The notes: generated by a model not told the origin, from the letters alone. 64,000 nucleotides of DNA from Wurfbainia villosa (GCA_025175895.1 CM045993.1:46628621-46692620); one strand, 5' to 3'. Counted from the stretch's first letter, positions 21,126 to 32,739 are shown. Translations and numbers: made by a program.

Positions 21126-22325
21126 TGTTGAGGATCGATTGGCCGGCTAGAGGGGGGGGGGGGGGTGAATAGCCCTCGTTCGTTGGATGCCGTATTTTGC
21201 TCGTCTATGAAAATGTTAGCGCAAGCGGAAGCAATAAACTAAGACAAGCAAGTAGAAATAAAACAAAGACAATACAAACACGGAGATGTAACATGGTTCA
21301 CGGCTACGCCGCTAATCCACGGTCCAATTCGTCCACGGTGAATCACTCCGCAATCTATCTACTAGATCTCTCCTTTGCACAAAGCTAGGTGGAGGTAACC
21401 TCTTTACAACAACACTCCTCTTACAAATATAATGAAAATAAGCTTGGGTAAGAGGGTGGAAAGCTTTAGGGAACTTTGGGAGAGTGTTAGAGTATAAGCA
21501 TTAGCCTCCCAAAGCCTTACCCCCTTCCTTTTTATAGAGGAACAAGGTTTCTTCCCGTTGACACAGGATCAGTCGACTGATGGCACCCATCAGTCGACTG
21601 GTCCCGTAGCCGTTGCCCAATAACGGCCGCTTTCCACATTGGATACCATCCAACGGTACTGGCATCAGTCGACTGATGGCACCATCAGTCGACTGGTGCT
21701 CGATCAGTCGAGTGCCCAGTCGAGTCGACTCCATTCTGTGCCTGCGGTGCCATCACCGATTGCCATTCATCGGCAATGATCATTGGCCGACATCGGGCCG
21801 ATCGCTACCCATGGCAATGATCGCCAAGCACTTGACGGTCTTATACCCGGTCGATCGAACCATCGACTTAGCCGACCGCCATGACATGGCAATGACCGGG
21901 TGTCGAAAACTCATCGACACTTGGCCAAATGGCCAAGTTTCACCTAAGAGCTACCCTTCCGGGTTACAATCGCCACTCATCCCTGGAGTCCCTCACCTTG
22001 AAGTTTTCTTCGTCGGCCACGCCCCTCGCAAGATCGCGGCTCTGCAATGCTCCTTCGCGTCTCTTGCCTCGAAGTCTACTTCCTCCAGCTTCACTCCAAG
22101 CTCCTCGTCCGGCGGTCCCTCGGATGCTCCAAGCGCACGGCTTCCGCAAAGCTATCCTTCACCGACTCAAGGCACGAGTCATGAGATGTAAAACTCGCGA
22201 TGACTCCATGTGCGAATTACTAAGTCCTGCACGACTTCAATGCACATATCAAATCAACATATCAAACTAACTTAACCCTTTGCCACACCATCAAAACCAT
22301 ATCACGGCAAGAGATTGCCCTAACA
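21126..22325 (-). repeat. E2 5' LTR (full length)
   Basis: 1200 bp, TGTTGAGG at the left and CTAACA at the right. Includes a G run at 21151-21166 (longer than in the other LTR), a reverse TATA box at 21529-21537 and two CAGTCGACTG hairpins (21570-21600 and 21666-21695). Confidence 0.92.
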
Positions 22326-23004
22326 TATCTCATATTGACTCATTTGGGCATGGCCATGCACTTCGTGGTCTCACTCTATCAAGAATATTGATGTCACCCC
22401 CGTCATATAGGAGGGATAAATCCCATCTACATCACTCACATCCCTCCGCATAATTTATCACATACCCAGTAATCGCCTTTATAGTCCACCCATTTACGGG
22501 TGACGTTTAACGAAGCCAAAGTATACAACTCCTTATGTAGGGAACCATGGTGACTTCAGGTCTAAGGACTAATAGTCATACTAATAGCTACATGAGAAAG
22601 TATATGACACTCATATAACGATCCATGATACTTTCTCATGGCGGGTCATTCAGTATACATTCTCCAATGCATACCCATGTGTCAACTTGATATCTCATAT
22701 CCATGACTTGTGAGATCAAGTCATCTTGTTGACCAACATGCTAGTCTCTACGCATTAACATTGTCCCTGAATGTTAATACTCGACTAGGAATGATTAAGA
22801 GTAGTGTTCTCTATATTATCTCATTATCGATTCAACCAATCGATTGATATAGATAAGAACCTACTACTCAAGGACATTATTATATTTAGTTATTTGACAC
22901 CAATACAAGTAAATATAATAACCATGCCTTTATAAATAGGAATATGATACAATAAAGTCCATACAACAATTATCACATGATTGACTCTAGGGCTTTCACT
23001 AACA
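22326..23004 (-). repeat. E1 5' LTR, part 2 (U3-proximal)
   Basis: Continues the LTR broken at 8106; matches 707-1385. Includes SL3 (22591-22603 with 22628-22640), SL4 and SL5. Ends CTAACA at 23004, beyond which E8 sequence starts. Confidence 0.93.
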
Positions 23005-23918
23005 CTAAACTCTTTTAGATACACAAGCAATGAGCGGCATCTAGCAATGCATCATTGCTACCCAAGTTATGAAATAAGTCAAGATCCGACTAACCTTTCC
23101 GTGACTACTATAATGTATGACCGTGTCCTTCTATCCTTGATATCAGATTGTCCAATGAGGCATAGACCGTGTCATCCTCGATCAATCTATGTGTTTCTTG
23201 ATCCCTGAGTAAACTAACTCAAACAAATGAGCTCAATATCTCATATTGACTCATTCGAGTATGGCCATGCGTTTTAGTAGTTCTACTCAATCAAGGGGCC
23301 CACAGATATCACTCCCGTCATATGGGAGGGATAGATCCCATCTACATCACTCACATCCCTCCGCATAATTTGTTATATACCCAGTAATCGCCTTTATGGT
23401 TCACCCTGTTACGGGTGACGTTTGACGATACCAAAGTACATAACTCCTTATGTCGGGAACCGTAGTGACTTCAGGTTTTAGGACTATTCATACCAATAGT
23501 CACATGAGAAAGTTTATGACACTCATATGACGATCCATGAAACTTTCTCATGGCGGGTCAGTTCGTTATATATTCTCTAATATATACTCATGTGTCAACT
23601 TGATATCATATATCCATGACTTGTGAGATCAAGTCATCAATTGACCTATATGCTAGTCTTTATGTATTAATATTGCCCTTGCATATTAATACTTGACTAG
23701 GAATATTTAGGAAAGCGTTCTCTACAGCCTCTCATAATCAATTCTGCCAATTGATGTGCTATAGATAAGAACCTACTTTTCTAGGGCATTATTATATTTA
23801 ATTTAGCTGGCACAAGCAAGACGAAAATATAATAAACAATCCTTTGCCTTTATAGAATATGATATAAAATGTTCCCTATTCAACCATCACATGATTGGTT
23901 CTAGGGATATAACTAACA
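23005..23918 (-). repeat. E8: copia LTR remnant (U3 part), split by E1
   Basis: Homologous to 10315-11226 of the E3 LTR but clearly more different than the two E3 LTRs are from each other. It begins inside SL1, where E1 inserted, and ends CTAACA at 23918. The next five bases, ACATG (23919-23923), are its target duplication; the undisturbed site is seen in the other E7 LTR at 63985-63989. Whether E8 is a solo LTR or a full element lies outside the window. Confidence 0.88.
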
Positions 23919-24335
23919 ACATGTGCAGTAACTAGAATCCGTAGGATGAGGAAATGATACTTGGGCTAGGTATGACATAGTCAGCCTAGTGAGGACTGAC
24001 ACTATAGACCATGTCCTAAACCAAGTGGGTATAAGATGAGTGATGGGAACGGGGCACGATTCATTGTAGCTTCTGAAGGGTTTCAAAAATGGTTCTGGGA
24101 TCAACCGTCGATTTTCTGATTAATTGGGGATCATGATGTACTACTAGGTGCCACTCATGATCGTTCTATAATTAATGGTTAATTATAGATGGCCAACATA
24201 AACCGGAAACCTATTTGGTCACATGCACAACGAGAGTAATCCGAAGGATTTAAAACGAGCTTGAGAATGAGATTCTCATATCGAGAGAAACTAGGTTTGG
24301 TTGGACCAAACAAGGAGCGAGAATGAAATTATTTC
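23919..24335 (+). repeat. E7 5' LTR, part 1
   Basis: Begins with the 16 bp that end this window (63985-64000), which ties it to the E7 LTR. Interrupted on the left by E8 and on the right by E5 (target duplication ATTTC at 24331-24335). It contains no ORF of interest. Confidence 0.85.
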
Positions 24336-25715
24336 TGTCACACCCCGAGAGTATACCGTACCGAAAATCAAACGGACGACATCTCCCCTATACGTGGCAA
24401 CATTTCGGGTTAATACAAGGCTCGTAGGCCCACAACAACAACATAATATAACATAATAACAGCAGCGGAAATAAAGACCACATACCCACAACATACATAC
24501 CAAAAACATACAGGTGTACACCACCTGACAAGTCCATAATCATAAAACCGTAAATAAAATAACGACTACACAAATAGAGTCCACGACATCACGACCAAAT
24601 CCATAATAACAACAAGTCCATACATATCAAAGTCCAAGACATAACCAAAAATGAACTCCTCGGGAGACTCGAAAAACGGAGATGGGATGGATCGGTCGGC
24701 GTAGCTCCAAGTCGTCACAAAAGCAGATACCTATTACCTAGGCGACAAAAAAACCCAGGGTCAGTGGTGGTGAGTAAAACTCAGCAGGTAATCAGAGAAA
24801 ACATGTAAATATATGTATCAATATTACATGTCATTCAACAGTTTAAATCTACTCGAACAACGGGTATACATCAGCATAACAGGTATATATGCATGCATAC
24901 ACTAAATAAACTGAACAACAACGATGCTGACATACCTGACAGTCAGCTACTCTATCCTGATCCAACCTGGGCATATAACCACATCATAGGGTATAAAAGA
25001 ATAGTACTAACTCACACAATATCCTGAATATGATCCAAGGGTATCACCGTGAATAACCAACAGGTATACAAGTACCAGCCTACTACCATACAGGAAATGC
25101 AGTAGCATGTATGAATATGTACAAACAAATACAACAAGCATAGCACATACAAATGCATCATCAAAGTGAGTATACATATAGACTGTATCTGTATATATAC
25201 TAATCACCATCATCCATGTATATATATATATACAAGCAGGTATGTATATATATATAACCATATGCAAAGCATCGTATGATACGGCAATGCAACATGCATG
25301 GTCATGCCTGCTCACCCCTACTCGCTACCACGACCCCAGTGTGGCCTAGGTGACACGACATGACAACTGCTCCAACTCACACCAACCACTGCTATATAGT
25401 GGCCGAGTGGGCAGTATGATCAAGTAGCATATGAGCGTAAAGAGCTCGCTACGCAACAGGGGTCTCTGCTGCTGGCTACTCCGACTGACACTACAAATGA
25501 GTGGTCGAGTGTCACACACCCAGGACATCTGCACGCAACTCCAACTACCATCGTCTATAATGGTAGAGTGCGGCACAACAAATGCTATGCCCTCACACCA
25601 GTTACTCCTCTGGGAGTAACCTGGGAGGCAGGATGACTGACGACTCTCTCTCAACCCCGAGGGGAGACGATGTCGTCAGTATGCATGCAATGACATGAGG
25701 GTACTGTCTCACATA
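24336..25715 (-). repeat. E5 3' LTR, part 1 (U5 side)
   Basis: Starts TGTCACACC. Matches 48622-49918 and 51600-51680. A patch at about 24712-24775 differs strongly from the other copy. From 25386 on it carries a series of hairpins (separate entry). E4 inserted after 25715. Confidence 0.93.
25386..25680 (-). other. E5 LTR hairpin series
   Basis: Inverted repeats at short intervals: CCACT 25386-25390/25398-25402; TGACACT with AGTGTCA at about 25487-25514; CTACCAT 25545-25551/25560-25566; GTTACTCC 25601-25608/25613-25620; ACTGACGAC 25636-25644/25672-25680. The series continues past E4 with ACTCTCTA 34921-34928/34934-34941. The other LTR has the same series, with GACTCTCTG 51696-51704/51710-51718. 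E4 and S1 both inserted within this stretch. Confidence 0.7.
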
Positions 25716-26663
25716 TGTTGGAATGTATACTGAAAGCCTAGCTCTTTTTGTATGAACATTTTATTTTGAAATAAGAATTACATGATCATTGTTTGCACTT
25801 TATATATTTATTATATATGTGCATATTGTCTAATATTTTACATTGTAGATAACATGGTGCTTGGTGTGGCACAGAAGATCATGTTATCAGTCCCTTGTAA
25901 AATATAAGTAGAGGCTCACAACCAAGATGGTTTTGGATAAACCATTGGCATGGTTGTAGTGTAGCTTGGTATTGTTTTTTCTTGAACATAGAGTTACACT
26001 AGTACACTTAGGTGTATTGAGCAGGAGCAACATAGAGGTGATTCAATTTATTGTTGACCGCATAATTGAATCGGACCTCTGATATTATGTTGTACATGCT
26101 CTTAATCCCGATATAATAACGGGCACATGTACTTAGTATTTATTTCTTTGATTTACCATAGGGTGAGATTTAGATGGATTAAATCATTATGCCCGGTAAG
26201 TTGGGAAATGATATTATTTACATGGTGTGCCGTTGATTATAGGAGGAAACCGTGTCCTATATATTAGGTTGATGATGTCCCCTTGAGGAGCTCATAAGGT
26301 TCATCATGTAAACCCAGCTGGTTGACTTAGTCAACATGATCATAAGGTTGAGTGGTACTACTCGAGGAAATAGATGTTAATTAATTGATGGTCAGTAAAT
26401 CAATTAATTGACGGACATTTGATATCTTAAACACGGGGAGATTAATGTACGAATAATATATGGAGCCCATATTAATTTATGGGGGTTGGTGAGGTAGTTC
26501 AATGATGATCCTCTAGTGGAATGGAACATCATTGATGGATCAAGTTTGTGTGGTTCCGATCCATCGGGTGGCCAAGACCCAACTCCTCCTTATGGTCCCT
26601 ATCGTAGCCTAATATTATCCTTGTGAAGTCTAGATCCAAGAATGTAAAACAAAACCTACAAAC

Positions 26664-26970
26664 GATGTTTGGGATTAAATCCCTAGATCCGATGGTTAGG
26701 ATGAAACACTAGAACCAACGGTTGGGATTAATTCCCTAGATCCGATGGTTAGGATGAAACCCTAGAATCGACGGTTGAGATTAAATCCCTAGATCCGACG
26801 GTTGGGATAAAACCCTAGAATCGACGGTTGGGATGAAATCCTAGATCCGACGGTTGGGATGAAATCCTAGATCCGACGGTTGAGATGAAACCCTAGATTC
26901 GACAGTTGGGATAAAACCCTAGATCCGACGGTGGAGGTTAAATCCCTAGATTCGACGGTGGATATTAAAG
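26664..26970. repeat. E4 LTR minisatellite upstream of TATA
   Basis: About 11-12 degenerate units of about 26 bp around CCTAGATCCGACGGTTGGGA, many reading AAACCCTAG across the unit border. Ends about 20 bp before the TATA box. The right LTR has the same array at about 33690-34007, with small unit differences. Confidence 0.9.
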
Positions 26971-26988
26971 GAGTCCTAAGCCTAACTC

Positions 26989-26995
26989 TATAAAA
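26989..26995 (+). promoter_or_regulatory. E4 5' LTR TATA box
   Basis: TATAAAA in CTCTATAAAAGG; copy at 34026-34032 in the 3' LTR. Transcription should begin about 30 bp downstream. Confidence 0.75.
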
Positions 26996-27823
26996 GGAAA
27001 TCTTAGGGTTGGGCGGCAAAGAATGGATTTCGAATTGGAATTAGGGTTTGGAGCAAAAGTGGGCGGCTAGGTTTTGGAGCAAAGGCTTGGGCGGCAACTT
27101 CCTTTCTTCTAGTTGTTGCCAGTGCCCATATTCCTCCATCAACACTTGGCCGGCGCCCATCTTCTAGGCCTCTCTCTTCTTCCTTGGCTGGCGGTTCTCC
27201 TTCCATAGGTGGCCGGCATTCATCTTCCTCCCTTCATCCTAGAGTGGCCGGTGGCAACACTTCTTGAAGTTGGCCGACGCATCATCCAATTGTTTCTTGG
27301 CCGGTGGTTGCACCAAATTCCCTAATTTGGTGGCCGGTTCTAGATAGGAAGGTATTTGTTGGTTCTTCTCTTTGTTCGCAGCGGACAAGGTAGAGAAGAA
27401 AGCGATCTAGAAGGCTTCTACTCGTGGAGGATCTTCGTCCACATGTCGTCCACGAGAAGGATAGGACATACGGTAGAAGATCGTAAGGTATAAAGTTATT
27501 TTAACTTTATTTATAGATCTGAGCTTGTTCTTTTATGTTTTGATTATGCATGTGTAAATTAGTATATATATTGTATAATCATGGACCCCGAAGACAAACA
27601 CAAAAACTGGCGATCCGTCCGTCGTCTCTTCCGCGGCTAACCAACTAGAAGAGTTGTGTTGCTTGAACAACTAGTTTGTTCAAGCGACCACTCAAGTTGT
27701 TAGCACGACGACGAAATGGTTCTGCTAAGGAAGCTCATCCCATCCGGATTAATTCTTTCATTAGTGAAAATTTTAATCCGGGGACATGGGAGCCAATGAG
27801 CCTCCGAAGCGACTCCCATCAAC

Positions 27824-27837
27824 TGGTATCAGAGCCA
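27824..27837 (+). promoter_or_regulatory. E4 primer-binding site (tRNA-iMet)
   Basis: TGGTATCAGAGCCA, two bases after the 5' LTR. Confidence 0.94.
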
Positions 27838-28871
27838 AGGTTTCCGGTTTTGTGTGTTTTGGATTCGGTTAATTTTTATGCATATTTCATATATTAGATG
27901 TGCCGGATAATAGTAGGATATGCGTAGTTTAACTCTTTGGTTGCAGGCATAAGATCCGACTATTATGGCCATGTGTGTGTATGTGAATGGATGTGTGTAA
28001 AAATTTATTATTTGAATCCTCGGGGTTGACGAGGCTAGATTAGTATTTAATTTTTGTAATTAAATACGGCATTGTTTAGCCGCTCATTTTAGTTTACTTT
28101 CGATCTAGATGATTTGTACACTCCTTCGTGGAGTATAGGATCGATGGATGTAAATTAAAATATTTTATCTCGGCTCGGAACTCTTTGGTGACTTGCGCAT
28201 GGGAAAAGATGGAGCGGACGAGGTGGCGACACGACGGGATGCATATTGGAGGACAATGTCATAATAGTTGGAAAAATTCTGTTTTTTCCATATTTATTGC
28301 TTATTTTTTTTATATGCATGTTGCGTATGTTTTAAAATTCCTCAATTTTAATTTACTAAGTGGGAGAGGGACATTTTAATTAATTCTCATGGCCTTCATT
28401 ACAATTTGACGGTGATGCAACAAACTTGTGCGCTGGCTCGAGTGCCTTCCTCCCCATCGGATGGGTTTGTTTGCGGATCACTAGGTCAAATAATGGTTAT
28501 AGGAAATTATTAAGGAGCGTGTGTACTTCCCTAAGCAAGGCACATAATCCAAATAATTCCCTTAGTATCGTAATGGTGCACACTTAGATGCAAATTAAAA
28601 GTATCCTCCCATCGAGTCACTTTTTATTTGTAGGGCCAAAGAGGAACCAACTATTAATTTTATTTGTCAAAAAGTAAGGTTGACAAGATAATAAAATTAA
28701 TGGGTAAAACCTCCTCTTACAAATGTAGAATTCGTATACGTCCACACTATCGCGGCATGCTATATTCTCGGTGTTTTGAGGTGTTGGTTGATTTCGGAAT
28801 TTTATTGTTTTGAGGAATCAATAATATTTGAAATCTAATATTTTGATCATTGTGATTTCTAGGATTTTCAA
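27838..28871 (+). other. E4 leader
   Basis: About 1 kb between primer site and gag ATG. No protein-like ORF. Not similar by eye to the E1/E3 leader. Confidence 0.7.
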
Positions 28872-29830
28872 ATGGCTTTCAACCCATTTGCTGTGATTTT
28901 AAAAGAAAATAAACTTACTGGTCCAAACTACATTGATTGGAAAAGAAACCTGGATATTGTCTTAATCATGAGGAGTACAAATTTGTACTTTTCGAGGTCT
29001 CCCTCCTAAGCCTACGATGACTCGAAAAGGAGAAAGAACGTTATAAGAAATGGGTTAAGGCGTATGAGATGGCGCTGTGTTACATTTTGGCATCTATGTC
29101 AAATGTGTCCGCAACATCAAGATCGTGCCATAGCCATACAGCTTATGACATGATGTTCAATCTCAAGGAACTTTTCTTGACATCAGAGTAGGCGGCTAAA
29201 GGTGAGGCAATGAAACTTGATGGCGACCATCCATGATCGAGGAACACCCGTTAGGGATCATGTTCTCAAGATGATGGCTCATCTTAATGAGATGGAAGTC
29301 CTAGGAGCTGAGATCGATGGGAAACCAGGTCGATATCATTCTCGATCTCTGCCTAGGAGTTTTGGCGATTCGCCTCAACTACAACATGAACAAAAGGTTG
29401 TATTCGTTGGCGGCTTCGCGAGAACTCGGTGGCGAGGAGCTTTTTAAATCGAGTGCTCAAGCCATGGTCGCTCGGAAGGTTTCTTCCTCTAAACCGAAGG
29501 TAAGAAGAAGAAGAAACAAGGTGGAGGCGAAGAAAGTGGCGGTAGGACCTCAGCGGGAGTAGAAAAGAAAGGCAAGTGCTTCACTTGCAAGTGATCGACA
29601 TTGGAAGGCGGTGTCCTCGCCCAAAGAACAAAGGTATATCTTCTTGTTTAGTTATTGAAACATGTTTAGCGATGTTATCTACGATTGTTCGTGTGTAGAT
29701 ACAGAGCCATCGATCATGTCCTGCAATACTTTGCAGGGTTCCAGAAACTCGATGACTAGCCGAGAGGAGAGATTACCGTCTTCATGGGCAATGCTTCAAA
29801 GGTGGCGGCGGCTATTTATCTTTTGATAGG
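28872..29830 (+). pseudogene. E4 gag and protease (many indels)
   Basis: ATG at 28872 starts MAFNPFAVILKENKLTGPNY, a copia Gag opening. The frame is lost within 45 codons. Later pieces are recognisable in changing frames: HVLKMMAHLNEMEVLGAEIDG (about 29250-29320), NYNMNKRLYSLA (about 29375-29410), a Lys-rich run (29500-29560), a zinc-knuckle remnant FTCK (29580-29592), and a degraded protease. Indels cluster where CAG/CTG words would be expected from the family, as in E3. Confidence 0.82.
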
Positions 29831-29839
29831 AATAAAGTT

Positions 29840-31006
29840 TTGGTTTTAAGAAATTGTCTTTATGTACCTACTTTTAGAAAGAATTTAATTTCAGTTTCTA
29901 AATTGTTTATGGATGGATATTCTGTTTCTTTTAATGACAAAGTGGTTATAAAAAGGAATAGGGAGATTATCTATTCTGGTACATTGGTTGGCAATTTATA
30001 TACTCTTGAACCAAAAACTCCCACGATGCATATAGAAATCAATAACTCATCTTCTAAGTCTAATAAGAGAAAAGAACCTTCGCAAATGAACCAAACATAT
30101 CTTTGGCATCTAAAGCTTGGTCATATTAACCTAAGCAGAATTCAAAGGTTGATAGCTGATGGACCTTTGGGTTCATTAGTGGTGGAGGATCTCCCAACCT
30201 GCAAATCTTGCTTGGAAGGTAAAATGACCAAGAGGCCTTTTAAGGCCAAGGGGTATAGAGCCAAAGATGTGTTAGAATTGGTTCATTCTGATTTGTGTGG
30301 TCCTATGTCTATCCAGGCAAGAGGTGGCTTTGAATACGTCTCTTTTATAGACGATTATTCAAGGTATGGATACATTTACTTGATGCGCCGCAAGTCTGAA
30401 TGCTTTGACAAGTTCAAAGAATTCAAGGCTGATGTGGAGAACCGTCAAGGTAAAAGTATCAAGACATTACGATCTGATCGTGGTGGCGAGTACCTCTTGG
30501 GAGAGTTTAGGAGTTACTTATCAGAGGCTGGGATTCAATCCCAATTGTCTGCACCTGGCACACCCCAGTAGAATGGTGTGGCGGAGCGAAGGAATAGGAC
30601 TCTTATGGAGATGGTCAGATCGATGATGAGTTATTCTGAGTTACCTGATTCGTTACAGGGTTTGCTCGAAACAAAGACACACATTCTGAACTTGGTTCCA
30701 TCTAAGTCAGTACCCTCTACTCCCACAGAGTTGTGGACTGGGCGAAAGCCTAGTCTAAGACATATTCGAATTTGGGGTAGTCCAGCACATGTGCTGAAGG
30801 GAGATGCTGGTAAGTTGGAATCTCGTACAGAAGTACGCTTGTTTGTTGGCTACCCTAAGGGAACGAAGGGTGGTTTATTCTATAGTCCTAGAGATCAGAA
30901 GGTGATCGTGAGTACGAATGCCAGATTTCTAGAGGAGGACTATGTGATGAACCACAAGCCCACGAGTAGGATTGTTCTTGAGGAGTTGGCGGAAGTCCCG
31001 ACTTGA
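29840..31006 (+). pseudogene. E4 integrase
   Basis: H/C zinc motif (LWHLKLGHINLSR, CKSCLEGK) at about 30100-30225, catalytic core with DLCGPMSIQARGG and SDRGGEYLLGEF (about 30475-30510), in-frame TAG at 30569-30571, then ERRNRTLMEMVRSMM and IWGSPAHVLKGDAG in the same frame to 31006. A frameshift near 31000 separates it from RT. Confidence 0.9.
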
Positions 31007-32100
31007 TCACCGCAGAGGAGACACCACAAGTCACTGCACCGCGTGTCACAGAGCATACACAGGAGGCACCTCGTCGTAGTGGGAGGGTTGTTAGACAACC
31101 CGAGAGATTCATGTTTTTGGGAGAGTCTTCGGACTTAGTCCTTGGTGAACATGAACCTGATCCCTGGACATATGACGAGGCAATCCAAGATAGAGATGCG
31201 GTATCTTGGCAAAGAGCGATGAATTTAGAGATAGAATCTATAGATTCTAATCAGGTCTGGGAGCTAGTAGAACCACCCGATGGTGTAAAAACCATTGGAT
31301 GCAAGTGGATCTACAAGAGAAAGAGAGGAGTAGACGGGAAGGTTGAGACCTTCAAAGCTAGGCTTGTTGCGAAAGGGTATACTCAGAAAGAGGGTATCGA
31401 TTATGAGGAGACCTTTTCGCCGGTAGCTATGCTTAAGTCTATTCGGATTCTCTTATCTATAGCTGCTCATATGGATTATGAGATTTGGCTGATGGATGTC
31501 AAGACAGCTTTCCTTAACGGAAGTCTTGAGGAGAACATCTATATGCGGTAACCAGAGGGATTCATTGCTAAAGGCAAAGAGCATCTTGTATGTAAGCTTA
31601 ATCGGTCCATTTATGGATTGAAGCAAGCTTCTAGATCTTGGAACATCCGCTTTGATGAGGTAATCCAGTCATATGGATTTATTCAAAGTCCGGATGAGCC
31701 TTGTGTATACAAGAGATGTGACGGAAACGTAGTGGTGTTTCTTGTACTATACGTAGATGACATTTTGTTAATTGGCAACAATATCAAAGTGTTATCAGAT
31801 GTAAGGGTATGGTTGTCCAAACAATTTGATATGAAGGACTTGGGAGAAGTGGGACACATCCTTGGGAACAAAGTTATAAGGGATCGCAAGAAAAGGATGT
31901 TGTGCTTGTCTCAAGCTTCATACATTGACACTATCCTTGCTCGTTTTAGCATGCAGAACTCCAAGAAAGGTTTTCTACCTTTTAGGCATGGAGTTCCTTT
32001 ATCTAAAGAGATGTGTCCCAAAACATCAAAGGAGATAGAGGACATGAAGGCGGTTCCTTATGCTTGTGATAGGAAGCCTTATGTATGCTATGCTATATGA
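31003..32100 (+). pseudogene. E4 reverse transcriptase
   Basis: 31003-31551 holds RRSGRVVRQPERFMFL, IGCKWIYKRKRGVDGKVE, ARLVAKGYTQKEGIDYEE and MDVKTAFLNGSLEE, and ends at an in-frame TAA (31549-31551). The same frame resumes and runs to 32100 with YGLKQASRSWNIRFDEV, YVDD at 31750-31761 and MKDLGEVGHILGNKV. It then loses the frame. Confidence 0.92.
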
Positions 32101-32718
32101 CGAGACCGGATATCCGCTCGTAGGCATGGTTAGCGGATATCGAGTAATCTGGGACAGGACATTGGGTGTGGTAAAGCATATATTGAAGTACCGAGAAGGA
32201 CTAGGGATTATATCTTTGGTTTACGGGATCAATTAGTCCCTGTGGGTTACACGAATTCAGATTTCCAATCAGATAGGGACAAGAGTAAGTCTACCTCGGG
32301 GTTTGTGTTTACTTTTGGAGGTGGAGCCATAGTATGGAGGAGTGTCAAGCAGAAATGCGTGGCGGACTCTACCATGGAAGCTGAGTATGTGGCAGCCTCT
32401 GAGGCAGCCAAGGAAGCTGTATGGCTCAGGAACTTCTTGATGGACTTGGATGTGATTCCTGGTTTGCCCAGAACTATCACAATTTATTGTGATAACAGTG
32501 GTGCAGTTGCAAACTCGAAGGAACCACGAGCCCATAAGGCGAGTAAACACATAGAGCGCAAGTACCACCTCATACGAGAGATCGTAAAGCGAGGAGAAGT
32601 TGCTGTCGCCAAGATTGCATCAGAGGATAACCTGGCGGATCCATTCACTAAGGCCCTTCCAGCGAAAGCGTTTGATAGGCATGTGGAGGACATGGGGATC
32701 AGATGTATGGCAGAGTGA
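32101..32718 (+). pseudogene. E4 RNase H
   Basis: From 32242 a clean frame to 32718 keeps the hallmarks of copia RNase H: SDFQSDRDKSKSTSGFVF, ADSTMEAEYVAASEAAKEAV, YCDNSGAVANSKEPRAH and KHIERKYHLIREIV. The first part (32101-32241) is frameshifted. The C-terminus (ADPFTKALPAKAF...) is complete, 20 bp before the purine tract. Confidence 0.9.
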
Positions 32719-32739
32719 TGACGGCATAGTCTTTTAGTA

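Larger units (their letters stand above)
8107..22325 (-). mobile_element. E2: gag-only Sirevirus-like copia element, split by E3
   Basis: Reverse-oriented element with LTRs at 8107-9251 and 21126-22325, primer site at 21110-21123, a 574-codon gag at 19341-21062 and several polypurine tracts. With E3 removed its interior is only about 3.0 kb and has no protease, integrase, RT or RNase H. The gag type (SIRE/Maximus-like, one CCHC knuckle, Lys/Glu and Ser-rich tail), repeated purine tracts and palindrome-rich LTR fit Sireviruses. It may be a non-autonomous form of the TR-GAG kind; a pol deletion is the alternative. It lies in the E1 5' LTR. The left LTR lacks its first about 17 bp and the left junction is unusual (see findings). 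Confidence 0.88.
25716..27821 (+). repeat. E4 5' LTR
   Basis: TGTTGGAATG to CCCATCA. Contains hairpins (26035-26079, 26376-26412, 26499-26535), a minisatellite of about 26 bp units (26664-26970), a TATA box at 26989-26995 and R/U5 to 27821. Confidence 0.95.

Noticed and set aside
25007..25315. 102-codon minus-strand ORF, with a like ORF at 49288-49584
   Set aside because: In the E5 LTR; the copies diverge in frame and composition. TATATA runs create the open frame.
27824..27837. tRNA-like sequence (TGGTATCAGAGCC), seen seven times
   Set aside because: Primer-binding sites only; no cloverleaf or anticodon region around them.
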